Positions 45,328 through 56,307 of a stretch of 64,000 nt of DNA are shown here, piece by piece. Location: assembly GCA_941918925.1 (NCBI GenBank), contig OW799235.1, forward strand, positions 17,988,701 to 18,052,700, in the 5' to 3' direction. Source of the DNA: Phyto melanocephala (lineage: Eukaryota; Arthropoda; Insecta; Diptera; Rhinophoridae). The stretch's first letter is position 1, and each line of letters opens with the position of its first letter. The translations under genes were made by a program, and so were the position numbers. The notes under the pieces are model-generated. The model was not told the origin of the DNA. It did no database searches and was given only the letters and a program-made list of their open reading frames with translations.

Positions 45328-47589
45328 ATGGATCTACGTCCAAGCCGCCAAAAGGTGATTGATAGTTTGATTGCATCAGGAATATCTTTTCCTGAATCTG
45401 CAACAATGAGTCAGTTAAGAAGCCTATACGATTGTGTGAAAGAAGCTCCGAGAAATAATGAATCAAGCTCTGGCGATGTCGGAATTGTTTCTCCTGAAAT
45501 TGCAAATTTAACTTCCGATATTTTTTTATTGACATCTGCAACTTCCGTCGTAAGCACCGATGTAGTTACTGCTGTAACTTCCGCTTTACCCACCGCTTTG
45601 ACCACCGATGTTTTAACCTCAGCAACTTCCGTTAATATTCCATGTGCACTTAACTCTAACACAACTTCCGTAAGATTATCTAATACAACATCTGCTGAAG
45701 GCCTTATATCCTTTGCGCCAACAACAGGCATAATAGCCTCCGTTCCCTCTGATACATTAGGATGTACAACTGTTTTCTCAAATTTATCGACAACTGTTCC
45801 ACCTGCTACTGCAGTCTTTTCTCAAGAAACAGAATCTTTTGCTCTAACAACAGATGCAACAACCTCCGTGACCTCCAGTATATTAGGGTGTACACCTATT
45901 TCCTCAAATGCCATGATAACTGCTCCACCTATTACTTATGCTATTTCTCAAGAATCGGAAATTGAAAAACAAATAAAAATATTGAAAATGCGCTATGAGA
46001 TGATGAATCTTCAAAAACAACTTAATGATTTGGAAATAGGATCAGTAAATATGCGCAGAATAAATTATGACGGACTAGATAAAATGGTTTCGAAATTTGA
46101 TGGAGATGATGAATATAGTGATATTTGTAAGTGGTTTAAAAATTTTGAAGAATACGCATATCATTATAATGACAAAGAAAAGCTTTTGAGTTTAAAGTGG
46201 TTATTAAAAGGAACAGCAAGAAAATATATGGAAAGTTCAGATAACTGGACATATAATGGTTTAAAAAAATGTTTATTTAAAATATTTAAGCGGGTAATTA
46301 CACGTGAGGATGTATATCGTAAGTTACGTTCACGAACTTTGCAAGCATCCGAATCCTGCATTAGTTATATAATTTCGATGCAAGAAATCGCGTCTCAAGC
46401 TGATATAGAAGGTCAAGAGCTAGTCGATATTATTATCGATGGTATGCAAGACAGTTTTAATAACGTTTCTATATTTTATGGTTCAACATCTGTAGAAGAA
46501 CTAATGGATAGTGTTAAGAGATATGAGAAACGACGTGAAAGAAAAAATTTCAAAGAAGCATTTAACGACAACAAAAGAGGTATAACGAGATGTTATAATT
46601 GTTCACAATTTGGTCATATGAAAAACTCGTGCCCGAAACCAATTCGGGTTCCCGGTTCATGTTTTATATGTCATGAAATAGGGCACTTTCATAGAAATTG
46701 TCCTAAACGTCAAGCTATTTTAGCACCGGTTTTTCCAGAAGCAAGTTTTAATGATAGCGATATTGTTGACCCAATGTTAAAGGTGAGTGTGGCATTTTTA
46801 AACTCTTTAAGAAACAAATATGCTGATTATTTTAACGTTTCATGTTTAATTGATTCGGGTAGTCCAATTAATCTTATCTCAAAATCAATAGTACCCAAAT
46901 TTGTTAAGTTATCTGAAGATTTATGTTGTACTGGTTACGTTGGAATCGGAAATTGCAGTATAAAAACTTATGGATCTGTTTTATGTAAAATTAAATTTAA
47001 AAATGAAATTAAATGTATTAAATTAATGGTAATGTCAGATAAGGATATAAAAATTCCTATAATTTTAGGTAGGAATTTTATGGATAAATTTAATATAAAA
47101 TTAATTCAGCTTAAATGTTTGGATAAAAATGTTAAATGCATATTTGATTCTAAAGAGAGAATAAATAATACAGAAGAAGTTTCTTTGGTGTCTAAACCTT
47201 TGAGCGAGAAAAATTCCGAACACAATTTAGAATATGATATAAATAAAGAATTAAAAAAAGAACAGACTTTTGCAATACAGAATGTAATCGATAAATTTTA
47301 TGTTAACCCCAAAGATATTGTAAGAAAAGAGCATGACTATAAAATGAAAATTCGATTATTTGATAAAGCACCAATTTATAGTTCTCCTCGTCGTTTGTCG
47401 GTACGGGATCGTGATGAAGTTCAAAAAATAGTATCAGATTTGTTATCTCGGAAAATTATACGTCCTAGTAATTCACCTTATGCATCTGCAATAGTTTTAA
47501 CGAAAAAGAAAAGTGGGGAAACACGAATGTGTACTGATTATAGGGCATTAAATAAAAAACCATTCGAGATAATTTTCCGCTGCCTTTGA
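45328..47589 (+). CDS. Retrotransposon gag, protease and start of reverse transcriptase
   Basis: The 753-codon frame begins 38 bp after the 5' LTR. Residues about 50-205 are rich in Ser/Thr and low in complexity. Residues about 250-400 resemble Ty3-type Gag, which would build the particle. Two CCHC zinc knuckles follow at residues 422-435 (CYNCSQFGHMKNSC) and 445-458 (CFICHEIGHFHRNC), for RNA packaging. The aspartic protease active site DSG is at 509-511. The RT begins near residue 690 and reaches TDYRALN at about 736. It then breaks: after an A-run at 47554-47559 the RT continues in the next frame, and this frame ends 11 codons later. A one-base loss, or a homopolymer sequencing error, is the simplest cause. 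Confidence 0.9.
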   Translation: MDLRPSRQKVIDSLIASGISFPESATMSQLRSLYDCVKEAPRNNESSSGDVGIVSPEIANLTSDIFLLTSATSVVSTDVVTAVTSALPTALTTDVLTSATSVNIPCALNSNTTSVRLSNTTSAEGLISFAPTTGIIASVPSDTLGCTTVFSNLSTTVPPATAVFSQETESFALTTDATTSVTSSILGCTPISSNAMITAPPITYAISQESEIEKQIKILKMRYEMMNLQKQLNDLEIGSVNMRRINYDGLDKMVSKFDGDDEYSDICKWFKNFEEYAYHYNDKEKLLSLKWLLKGTARKYMESSDNWTYNGLKKCLFKIFKRVITREDVYRKLRSRTLQASESCISYIISMQEIASQADIEGQELVDIIIDGMQDSFNNVSIFYGSTSVEELMDSVKRYEKRRERKNFKEAFNDNKRGITRCYNCSQFGHMKNSCPKPIRVPGSCFICHEIGHFHRNCPKRQAILAPVFPEASFNDSDIVDPMLKVSVAFLNSLRNKYADYFNVSCLIDSGSPINLISKSIVPKFVKLSEDLCCTGYVGIGNCSIKTYGSVLCKIKFKNEIKCIKLMVMSDKDIKIPIILGRNFMDKFNIKLIQLKCLDKNVKCIFDSKERINNTEEVSLVSKPLSEKNSEHNLEYDINKELKKEQTFAIQNVIDKFYVNPKDIVRKEHDYKMKIRLFDKAPIYSSPRRLSVRDRDEVQKIVSDLLSRKIIRPSNSPYASAIVLTKKKSGETRMCTDYRALNKKPFEIIFRCL

Positions 47590-49895
47590 TAGAAGATTGT
47601 ATAGAACATATTGCAGGGAAAAAATGGTTTACGATTTTGGATTTAAAAGACAGATTTTTCCATATAAAACTTGATGAAGAATCTATACCGTATACTTCAT
47701 TTGTAACTCCACATGGTCAATATGAATATCTAAAAATGCCGTTTGGACTAAAAAATGCTCCTTCTAATTTTCAACGTTTTGTTACAAACATATTCCGGGA
47801 CTTTATAGATAGCAGGAAAATTGTAATATATATAGACGATATTTTAATAGCTTCAGTAGATTTTCAGTCTCATATTCAAACGCTAACTGAAGTATTAAAA
47901 CGTGCTTATGTAACAGGATTATATTTCAAATTACGAAAGTGTAAGTTTGGTTATCAATCAATAGAATATTTGGGATATTTCATAAATTCGTTAGGAATAA
48001 GCCCAACAGAAAACCATTTAAACGCAATTAAGAACATTCCTTTACCAACAAATCAAAAAGAACTTCAAACTTGTATCGGTCTTTTTTCATATTTTCGTAG
48101 GTTTGTTCCATCTTTTTCAACAACAGCTAGACCGTTATTAGATTTATTGCGTAAAGATAAAAAATATAATCTTTCAAAGGAATGTGTCTCTTCTTTTAAT
48201 GCACTTAAGCAGTGTTTAATGAAACAACCAGTGATATCAATATATTCTCCCAAAAGAGAGACAGAATTGCATTGTGATGCAAGCACTAAAGGATTTGGAG
48301 CGGTGTTAATGCAAAAGCAGGACGACAAAAAGTTTCATCCTGTAGCATTTTTTTCAAAATCAACTACTCCCGCAGAGTCTCGTTACCATAGTTTTGAACT
48401 CGAAACACTGTCGATTATTTATGCGTTACTAAGATTTAGAGTATATTTAGAAGGAATTGAGTTTACGATAATAACAGACTGTAATTATCTGACAATGACC
48501 TTAAACAAAAAACAGGTAAATCGTCGAATTGCTAGGTGGGCTTTAGAATTCGAAAATTATAATTATTCCATTAAACATCGTGGAGGGACATCTATGGGTC
48601 ATGTGGATGCTTTGAGTAGATGTTTTAATGAACGCGATTGCAATTTAGTAGCGGCTGTAGATTGTAATGAACTTGACACAAGATTACAGCTGACACAGGG
48701 AAGAGATAGCAATATTAGTAAATTAATTACAGAATTGCAATCTAAGGAGGTTAGTGGTTATAAGCTTATGGATGGTCTTTTGTTTCGAAAAGATCATTCA
48801 GATAAGCTTATGTTGTATGTACCCAAGGAGATGGAAGAAAATGTGATAAGACTGATACATGAGAAAATTGGGCATTTAGGTACTGAAAAATGCTACGACC
48901 AGATACGATTTAACTACTGGTTCCCGAATATGAAAACTAAAATCGATGTTTACATTAAAAATTGTATAAAATGTATAGTTTATTCAGCCCCAGCTCGTAT
49001 AAATGAACAAAACTTGTACAGTATTCCAAAAAAACCTATACCTTTTCATACAATTCATGTAGATCATTTCGGCCCACTTCCATCACTAAAATCCAAACGT
49101 AAACATATACTTGTTGTTGTAGATGCTTTTACAAAATTTGTAAAATTATATCCGGTGTGTTCCACAAGTACCAAAGAAGTTTGTTGTGCTTTGGAAAAAT
49201 ATTTTAATTATTATAGCAGACCGAAAAGAATTATATCAGACAGAGGTTCCTGTTTTACATCCTACGAATTTACAGATTTTGTTTTAAAAAACAATATAGA
49301 CCATATCAAGGTAGCAGTTTCATCACCTCAGGCTAATGGCCAAGTTGAGCGAGTAAATCGAGTCATAAAGGCCATTTTAAGTAAAATAAGTGATCCGTTG
49401 GATCATGCAAATTGGTCTTTAAGAATACCAGAAGTTGAGTATACCGTTAATAATACAATACACAGCTCTACAAAAGAAACACCAAGTCAACTTTTATTTG
49501 GCGTAAAACATCGCGGAAGGATAATCGATGAACTAACAGAATATTTAGACGATAAGCTTGAAAACGAAAATTGTTTTGACTTAAATTCACAGCGATTCAA
49601 AGCGTTAAATGCAATTAAACGGTCTCAAAAATACAATGAGAACTATTTTTACAAGCATCATGTACCTGCTAAACAATATGTGGTGGGAGACTATGTTGTA
49701 TTTAAAAATATTGACAATACCGTTGGCAAAAACAAAAAATTTATCGAAAAATACCGTGGACCATTTATTGTTGATAAGGTATTAACAAACGATCGTTATA
49801 TTATTAAAGATATTGATAATTGTCAGCTTTCTCAAATACCTTATAAAGGAATTGTTGAAGCTAAACGCCTTAAAAAATGGGTGACACCAAATTAA
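47556..49895 (+). CDS. Retrotransposon reverse transcriptase (rest), RNase H and integrase
   Basis: This frame is open from 47556, overlapping the end of the upstream frame; its apparent first start codon at 47586 is unlikely to be used, since the protein is the continuation of Pol. Counting from 47586: the RT catalytic YIDD is at residues 82-85, RNase H starts near 225 with an Asp at 231 (LHCDAS), an HHCC zinc-binding region lies at about 420-460, and integrase catalytic residues are D493, D552 and E588, giving the DD35E spacing. A GPF-type C-terminal module is near residue 725. No chromodomain or env follows. Except for the frameshift at its start, all expected motifs are intact. Confidence 0.9.
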   Translation, partial: KTIRDNFPLPLIEDCIEHIAGKKWFTILDLKDRFFHIKLDEESIPYTSFVTPHGQYEYLKMPFGLKNAPSNFQRFVTNIFRDFIDSRKIVIYIDDILIASVDFQSHIQTLTEVLKRAYVTGLYFKLRKCKFGYQSIEYLGYFINSLGISPTENHLNAIKNIPLPTNQKELQTCIGLFSYFRRFVPSFSTTARPLLDLLRKDKKYNLSKECVSSFNALKQCLMKQPVISIYSPKRETELHCDASTKGFGAVLMQKQDDKKFHPVAFFSKSTTPAESRYHSFELETLSIIYALLRFRVYLEGIEFTIITDCNYLTMTLNKKQVNRRIARWALEFENYNYSIKHRGGTSMGHVDALSRCFNERDCNLVAAVDCNELDTRLQLTQGRDSNISKLITELQSKEVSGYKLMDGLLFRKDHSDKLMLYVPKEMEENVIRLIHEKIGHLGTEKCYDQIRFNYWFPNMKTKIDVYIKNCIKCIVYSAPARINEQNLYSIPKKPIPFHTIHVDHFGPLPSLKSKRKHILVVVDAFTKFVKLYPVCSTSTKEVCCALEKYFNYYSRPKRIISDRGSCFTSYEFTDFVLKNNIDHIKVAVSSPQANGQVERVNRVIKAILSKISDPLDHANWSLRIPEVEYTVNNTIHSSTKETPSQLLFGVKHRGRIIDELTEYLDDKLENENCFDLNSQRFKALNAIKRSQKYNENYFYKHHVPAKQYVVGDYVVFKNIDNTVGKNKKFIEKYRGPFIVDKVLTNDRYIIKDIDNCQLSQIPYKGIVEAKRLKKWVTPN

Positions 49896-50004
49896 TTTGG
49901 AAGTATGTATTATTAGCCACACCACTTACAATTCATACACATATGTATATATTTATTGTTATTTATTTTGATTGAGGTCAATCAAATTGTCAGATTGGCC
50001 GAAC

Positions 50005-50129
50005 TGTAATATGCTTGTTTAAAATTAACTTGTTGTTTGATAGTTTTTAATTATCATTGTTTCATAGCTTTTATGGTATAAATGGAAAATATAAAAAATA
50101 AAGTTTAGTTTTTAAAAAACCAATTTACA
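50005..50129 (+). repeat. 3' LTR, 125 bp
   Basis: It is identical to the 5' LTR. The sequence just before it (CAGATTGGCCGAAC) is not a purine-rich tract, which is unusual. Confidence 0.9.
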
Positions 50130-50540
50130 ATATTGCTTATTTTTATTATTGTTTAGCAAATTAAAACTGGTATAAATGGTATATTGTTATACTAAACATC
50201 TTCATAGATGGGAAAGGTATTATGCGTTTTCGCTAATGTTTGTAACACAAAAAATAGTTTAAATTATTACATTTTATATTTGGTCAATATTTGTCCAAGG
50301 AAAGTGTAATAACTTTTTTTGGTAAATATATATTTAATATTAAGTGATTTTTCTCACACCAAATATAGTCATAACTTATAACAATGTATTGATATTGCAA
50401 ATTGTTTAAATTAATAAAATTTTCATTTAAATAAACTTGCAAATATTTATTAATGCAGAAATTAATATACTTTAGTGGTGACGTTTGTTTCCCCAAATAT
50501 TTTACCCATTGTAAACATGCCTCATCGCCTACCTTACAGC
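50130..50540. other. AT-rich stretch, nothing recognised
   Basis: It opens with the right ATAT target duplication (50130-50133). No further feature is supported. Confidence 0.45.
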
Positions 50541-50917
50541 CAAACCTAAACAAGAGCGGCAAGCGTTTTTTGGCTGTTAAACAGTCTCATGTTCATACAA
50601 TTTGTATAAAACAAACCGAAATATCGCGGCGGCAACGCTTTGAAATTGGAAAATTAAATTTTGACAAGGAGTTAGGTATGGAAGTTGGCTGCAGTACAAC
50701 TGTAGTTGTTTTTTTTACTTTTGTAATTGTTAAAAAGTAATGCCATTTTAGCTATTTTCAATTTAATCTAGCGATATAATTTCTATTAAGTAAGTTTTAT
50801 CAATAAACATAAGTAAATATTACTGTTCATACCACAACGTTGACAATCTTGTTTACGTTTATTACCTTACCGCTTAGCAGAATGTTACGCAACGCCTGCC
50901 GCTCTTGTTTAGGTTGG
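50541..50917. mobile_element. Possible MITE with 25-bp inverted repeats
   Basis: CAAACCTAAACAAGAGCGGC at 50541 faces CCAACCTAAACAAGAGCGGC on the other strand ending at 50917; 23 of 25 bases match. No target duplication was identified. Confidence 0.5.
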
Positions 50918-51126
50918 TCTGTTAAATTGGTCCCCATTTACACTACACAAGTAAATAAAAGTACAATTTTAAAATTTTTTTCTTCTCATATTGTTAGTCT
51001 TTTTGTTTGTGCGAATGTACGTATTACAATTAGAAATATTAAGACAAAAAAAACTTCTAGAACGTGAAAACGTTAACTGCTTTCTATTCTTTTCTCTCAC
51101 AGAAAAAATAAGAAATTTTTAAATAA

Positions 51127-51310
51127 AGCCTATGGTACACGGAATGTAAAAAGCCACATGCACAAGTGAGTCTGACGTCACTAAAATGTTCAGCACTTTG
51201 GTTAAATTTTTAAAATAGTCGCAAAAGCAAATGAAATACATGTGGCCGAAGCGGGTACATTTATGATTTATGATGACTTCAAAATTATGTCACAGCCACA
51301 TGCGATGTAG
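51127..51310. mobile_element. MITE (GTACACG...AAGCCACAT family), worn copy
   Basis: The left end AGCCTATGGTACACGGAATG plus AAAAAGCCACATGC matches the ends of the better copy at 57310-57558. The right end retains only the GCCACATGCGATG block. Confidence 0.45.
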
Positions 51311-52441
51311 TTTTATACATTTAGTGTATTTCGACTGAGACGCAAAGAATCTGTCATGCGTTATCCATCGCCATTGTTAGTTGAAATACGGATTTTCTTA
51401 AAAGCTTTATCTCATTCGGTATGTCATATTCAACGCAAAGTACTAATATTAGGCAACTTTCAACTTGTAACTACTCAATATTGTAGTTTGACAACTATCA
51501 TCTGTCTTTTTAATTTGACTTGGCAGATTTAATGCTAGTTTACAATATAATAAAATTAAAGTTAAAAATGTATACATATTTAATTTAACTGAAGAAAATA
51601 AGAAAACTTTTCCTTAGATCATTAAAATAATTTTTTTTACTGACTTACGCCCTTTTCGGTTTTAGAAAAAACAAATCCTTAAGGCGTAAAATTCATACCT
51701 CTGCAAATAATTAAAAAAACTGCATATTTTTCTTTAAATTTAAGTTCTAAATTCAAAAAAAAAATTTTAAAATGTTTGGTTAAGGTAATTTGAGCAAGTG
51801 GTAGGTTTTGGTAGACCTTGATCCGTTTGTTAGTAAAATTTGATATAAAAATTATTGTCGTTGTCTCATCGCTGGTAGCAGATAGAAAGAGAAAAAGAGA
51901 GGGTATGAAAGTAACAAGCAACTAATTGTTTTGGTTTTATTTTACAGCCATTATGTACAAATGTATTTATAGCAAGTAAAAAAGCACAAACATAACTGAT
52001 GCCAACATATTTTAAGCAACAATAGGTGCTTGAGAAATACTTTATAGTTATTTAAGAAAATTCAAAATGGTATTATAATTAATTTCTCAAAACACTAAAG
52101 GTTAATTAAAATTATTCATAAAAAAATGCTTCATAAAATATTTTTAATTTCAAGGAGAAATTTTAAGACAAAAAACTGAAGCTTTAACTATTGTTGTTAT
52201 ATTTGTTACTTTTTCACATAGTACAGTAATTCTTCAGAAGATTGGCAACGCTGTTAAACATATGCTTTGTTAAGAATGTATGCACCTGGTTAAATGTAAA
52301 CAATAGCAAACAATTAGCTTTCTAGTAATCTACATAGTTGTTGTTTTGCCTTAAAAACTTTTCACATTTACAATTTCGCAATTCAAAAATTTGCAACATG
52401 CAATATTCAATATTCATTACTAAATTTTAAATAAAGCTTTG
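51311..52441. other. AT-rich stretch, nothing recognised
   Basis: No feature supported. Confidence 0.45.
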
Positions 52442-52451
52442 TATTAATACT

Positions 52452-53698
52452 AGGGTGATCGATTATTCGACATTTTTAAGAAACCGGTTTTCAAATAGTT
52501 TGAACAAAAACCGGTTGCTTTTTTGAAAATTAAGAAAAAACCGGTTAACCGGTCGAATACATAAAATATAATTATTTCTTGTACCCATGAGAGCGATACA
52601 TATATAGGTACCTATAAACTAGTTTGTTCTATGGTTTAATTGCATTTTAAGTTGACACACATTCAATGGCATTATTATAAGATGCCATTATTTAAAATAA
52701 AGATGTAAAAGGACAGACACTTTTTACCTAGAAGTAACCGAAAATTTAAGTTTATGCTTCAGTCACCTTTAACTTTTAAGGATAGGTTTATAAATTTAAA
52801 AATGCCATTGTTTCTCTACATGAAAAAAATATGGCATTATTTATGTGATGTATATATTTTTTTTTCTACTTCGATCTTTTAATTTTTTTTTATTTTAAGT
52901 TTTTATTTTCTAATATTAGTGACACAAAGCAGTAAATTTTCAAGTTTCAATTAATTTTATAAAAAAATTATTAAACAAAAAATTTCACTTAACTAATTTA
53001 ATTTTATTTTTTTTATTAATTAATTTAACTTTAACTAAAAAAATAATCATCAAAATTTTTTTTTCGTTTTGTAAATAAAATGTATAAATTTACATTGTTG
53101 CCACTACATTTTTTAGGAACAAAATTATTTGTTAAAAGTAATCGGTTTTACTCTGGTACTGCCGTATAAAAAAAAAATTGTTACAAGAAGGTTGTAATAA
53201 TGAAAAATATTTAAAAGTCACTTCACTGCTCACGGTAGTCGAGTTTACCTTTTATTAACATTAACTTTATAGGCAAGTTGTAATAATGACCCTTTGTGTG
53301 TCAATCTATTTAAGTATACAAGTCATATGTTATCAGAGATATTAGTTAAACTATAAGTAGTCTTTAGTACAAGTCGCTAGATTTCGTAGAAACAAAATAT
53401 TATGAAATTCAATAATGAGATCAAAAAGTATTGCAAAGTACAACAATTTGGTCAAAAAACTTAACTGAACAGCTGATTATCACAGCAAATTATAAGCGCA
53501 ACAACGAGTTAAATACCTGCTCTTCATTTAAAACAGATAATATTTAAGCCTAATTATATTTCTTAGTTTACATTTTTTTTAACAACAAATAAATTTCGTA
53601 CAATATTATGGAAGAGAATTTAATAAATTTTCTGATTTTTGGACATTTTTTGAGTAATAAATATAGTATGGTACGTTTGGTTACCATTTGATCACCCT
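52452..53698. mobile_element. Unclassified DNA element with AGGGTGATC ends and 10-bp direct repeats
   Basis: TATTAATACT flanks both sides exactly (52442-52451 and 53699-53708). The ends are AGGGTGATCGATTATTCGAC and, on the other strand, AGGGTGATCAAATGGTAACC; nine terminal bases are inverted. AACCGGTT-type motifs crowd the first 110 bp (four copies). No open frame longer than about 70 codons exists, so it is non-autonomous. A 9-10 bp duplication suggests a Mutator-like mechanism, but other families cannot be excluded. Confidence 0.65.
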
Positions 53699-53708
53699 TA
53701 TTAATACT

Positions 53709-54863
53709 CATGAAATAAAGAGTTATTATAATAACTGCTATAAAATTGGTCGGTACAATATATACATACATATTATAAAGTATACATACATATTATAAAG
53801 TAAAGTTTTAGACCCATTATTAGAACTCATCATATTTAATTTTAATTACTACACTTTAACCTCAAAGTGACCGATAAGCTCAGGTTACCTTTAATTTTTA
53901 ACGTAAGATTTATGAATGACACAAACTTCATTGCGATTTAAATTTTTTATTTTCTGCGTCGACTTTAAATTCTTTTTTTTTATTTTTGACACCAAATAAA
54001 AAAAAAACCACTGATTTTAATACTGTAATATAATAAAATTCAAGATAAAAATATTTCTAATATTAATAGGTACCTACATACATAGATTGTTTTTCCATTT
54101 TTTCGTTTTATTTGTGAAACGCAATTGTTGTATTTTTAAGCTTAAAAAGAAGCTGTAACAAAAATACTACATTTCTAATACACATAAAATAAAACTAGTT
54201 TAACAACTTTTTAAAATTGTGTTTGTTTTTTTTTCGTATCTTTTTTTTGTAAAGTAAATAAATTTTTCTGAGCTTCATTTTTTTGTTATTATATTTTTTT
54301 TTTGATTTTTCATTTGTGTTTTTTTATTTGGTTTTGAAATGATGTAAACTAAAACCTACACAGATATTTTTCTTTTTTTTCTTAACTTTTTTTTAATATT
54401 TTTTTTCCGTTTTTTGTTTATTTTTATTTTTTGTTATTTTTTTTAATAGTGCTGCCATATGATGAAATTATTGGCTGCGTTATTAAGTTAAACTGTGGCA
54501 TAAATGCGGTGTTATGTAAACAACATTTTTTGTTGACACTCTTAAAATACCATACATGTTTTAAAAATGTTACTTTAAATTAAATTGCTATACCTACATA
54601 TGTAAGTGGACAAGTGTTAATAAATTGCTGAAGTAACACATTATGTATTTCAATAAATAATATGCATTTAGTGTATTCATAAGAATTTTCGTTATTTCCT
54701 AAAAAAAAAATTTAATTAATAAAAACTTCTGTTTTGTACATTATAAAATTTGTAAACCATTTTAAATCTCTGTAAAATTTAGTTCAGAAGTTATCTATTC
54801 TTTCTCAAATTCATTTAAGATTCAAATAACCATATTTTTATACACACAAATAAAAAAATAAGT
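53709..54863. other. T-rich stretch, nothing recognised
   Basis: Long T-rich runs at about 54225-54450 and no coding signal. Confidence 0.45.
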
Positions 54864-54875
54864 TAATTTTTCGAT

Positions 54876-55295
54876 CACACTTAGGAAATTAACCGGTGTA
54901 ATTACAGGTCATACGGAGTTGAGAACTCATTTAGCACGCATGGGATTATCTGAGGAGACGACATGTAGAGCTTGTGAGGAAGAGGATGAGACCCTGGTAC
55001 ACTACCTCTGTCATTGTCCTGCGTTTGGGCATATTAGACGCGAAAATTTTACAGTAGATAATATGCCGAACTTGGAATACCTGGGGAACTCGAACTGGAG
55101 ATCCATAAGGCGTTACATTGAGGGGACTGGTTTCTTGGACTAGTCCGATATTTATGGGAAATTATGTTTATGGTTTTTTGTTTGGGAATTCCGTTTTCCA
55201 CATGGAGCGCACAACATGCCAACTGGGCATAGGTGTATACCTGTCATGGGTTTGGGCTTTTATACCCCTCCTTTTCAACCTAACCTAACCTAACC
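54876..55295 (+). mobile_element. 5'-truncated LINE with 12-bp target duplication and (CCTAA)n tail
   Basis: TAATTTTTCGAT occurs at 54864-54875 and again at 55296-55307, bracketing the insert. The insert starts within the coding region, runs through a 3' UTR of about 150 bp and ends in CCTAA repeats instead of poly(A). The 5' truncation, direct repeats and simple-repeat tail are those of target-primed reverse transcription. Confidence 0.8.
54877..55143 (+). pseudogene. LINE reverse-transcriptase protein, C-terminal fragment
   Basis: The 88 codons are open from the truncation point to the stop. The motif TGHTELRTHLARMGL then CRACEEEDETLVHYLCHCPAF gives the G-H-x-n-C-x2-C-x-n-H-x4-C pattern found after RNase H in jockey/I/R1-group insect LINEs. 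It is not the same subfamily as the piece at 17950-18505, which has GHWMLGKHASRLGL. Confidence 0.75.
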
Positions 55296-55307
55296 TAATT
55301 TTTCGAT

Positions 55308-55751
55308 AAAAAAAACCATAATCCGCTTCCATTTTTTGTGCATTTCTTTAATAATTGTCGCCAAATTCCTGCCAAATTCCAACTTCGGAAACTTTTGTAG
55401 AAAGTCAGTTCTTTTATTAATAAATATTAAGTCCAGACACTGTCATCTAATGTGAATTTTTTTGTAAATATAGAGTTAGAAAATCTTATAAATTTTAATT
55501 CAGCTCATAAGATTAGGCAGTCAACTTATTAGTTATACCTTGCCGTCAATGGTAAAAAGAAAAACCAAAGGATCATATTGTTGTTGGGGCTTAATAAAGT
55601 ACGATGAAAATTTCTTTTTACAGAAAAGGAGAGTGTAATTTACTCTTAAAACATTTAAGAAAAGGGACTTATTTTGTTTAACTGCTTAGTCCCCACCTAG
55701 AATCAAAGCTATGTAAATAAAGTTTCTAAAACAAGAAAAAAAAAATTTTCC
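55308..55751. other. AT-rich stretch, nothing recognised
   Basis: No feature supported. Confidence 0.45.
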
Positions 55752-56153
55752 ACGTCCCTAAATACATCACTTTTTGTTTTTTATATTTACGATATCAAAT
55801 CAAATCATCAAATCGCATATCATTGTTCATGGATTGACTATGTCTTCATTTTCGACCTGGGTGACTTTTTAATCTAACGCCCCTAAGCATAGCACTTTTT
55901 GTTTTTTATATGTATATAGCGACGCCATTTAAAGTCCGATATCATCATATCGGAAATCGTTGTTCATGGATTGACTATGGCTTAATTTTTGCCCAGGTTA
56001 CTTTTTAATCTAACGCCCCTAAGCATAGCACTTTTTGTTTTTTATATGTATATAGCGCCGCCATTTAAAGTCCAATATCATCATATCGCTGTTCATGGAT
56101 TGACTATGGTTTAATTTTGGCCCTGGGTGACTTTTTAATCTAACGTCAAATTA
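55752..56153 (+). repeat. Tandem repeat, unit about 125-144 bp, three copies
   Basis: Each unit contains CACTTTTTGTTTTTTATAT, CATGGATTGACTATG and TGACTTTTTAATCTAACG. Copies are anchored at 55766, 55891 and 56035. The second and third also share CGCCATTTAAAGTCC and ATATCATCATATCG. Confidence 0.75.
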
Positions 56154-56307
56154 AAGATGCCAAAAAAGATGCAAAAAATTGTCCATTAGCGGATAAGGAT
56201 CCGAGACACAATTTTTTTTTTGATCCGCCTTAGTGGAATCTACAAGATATTCGTATAGCACATATAGCCCACTTTTGAAGAAGGCAAATCCTCAACGACA
56301 ACACATC

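Larger units (their letters stand above)
45166..50129 (+). mobile_element. Ty3/gypsy LTR retrotransposon, nearly intact
   Basis: Two identical 125-bp LTRs (45166-45290 and 50005-50129) with TG...CA ends enclose gag, protease, reverse transcriptase, RNase H and integrase in the Ty3/gypsy order. No envelope frame follows pol. ATAT flanks both ends. Gag and pol share one frame, apart from a single frameshift inside the RT at about 47555. Identical LTRs point to a recent insertion. Clade is uncertain; an mdg3-like affinity is a guess. Confidence 0.92.

Noticed and set aside
45411..45731. 106-codon minus-strand frame
   Set aside because: It is an antisense shadow of the Ser/Thr-rich gag region.
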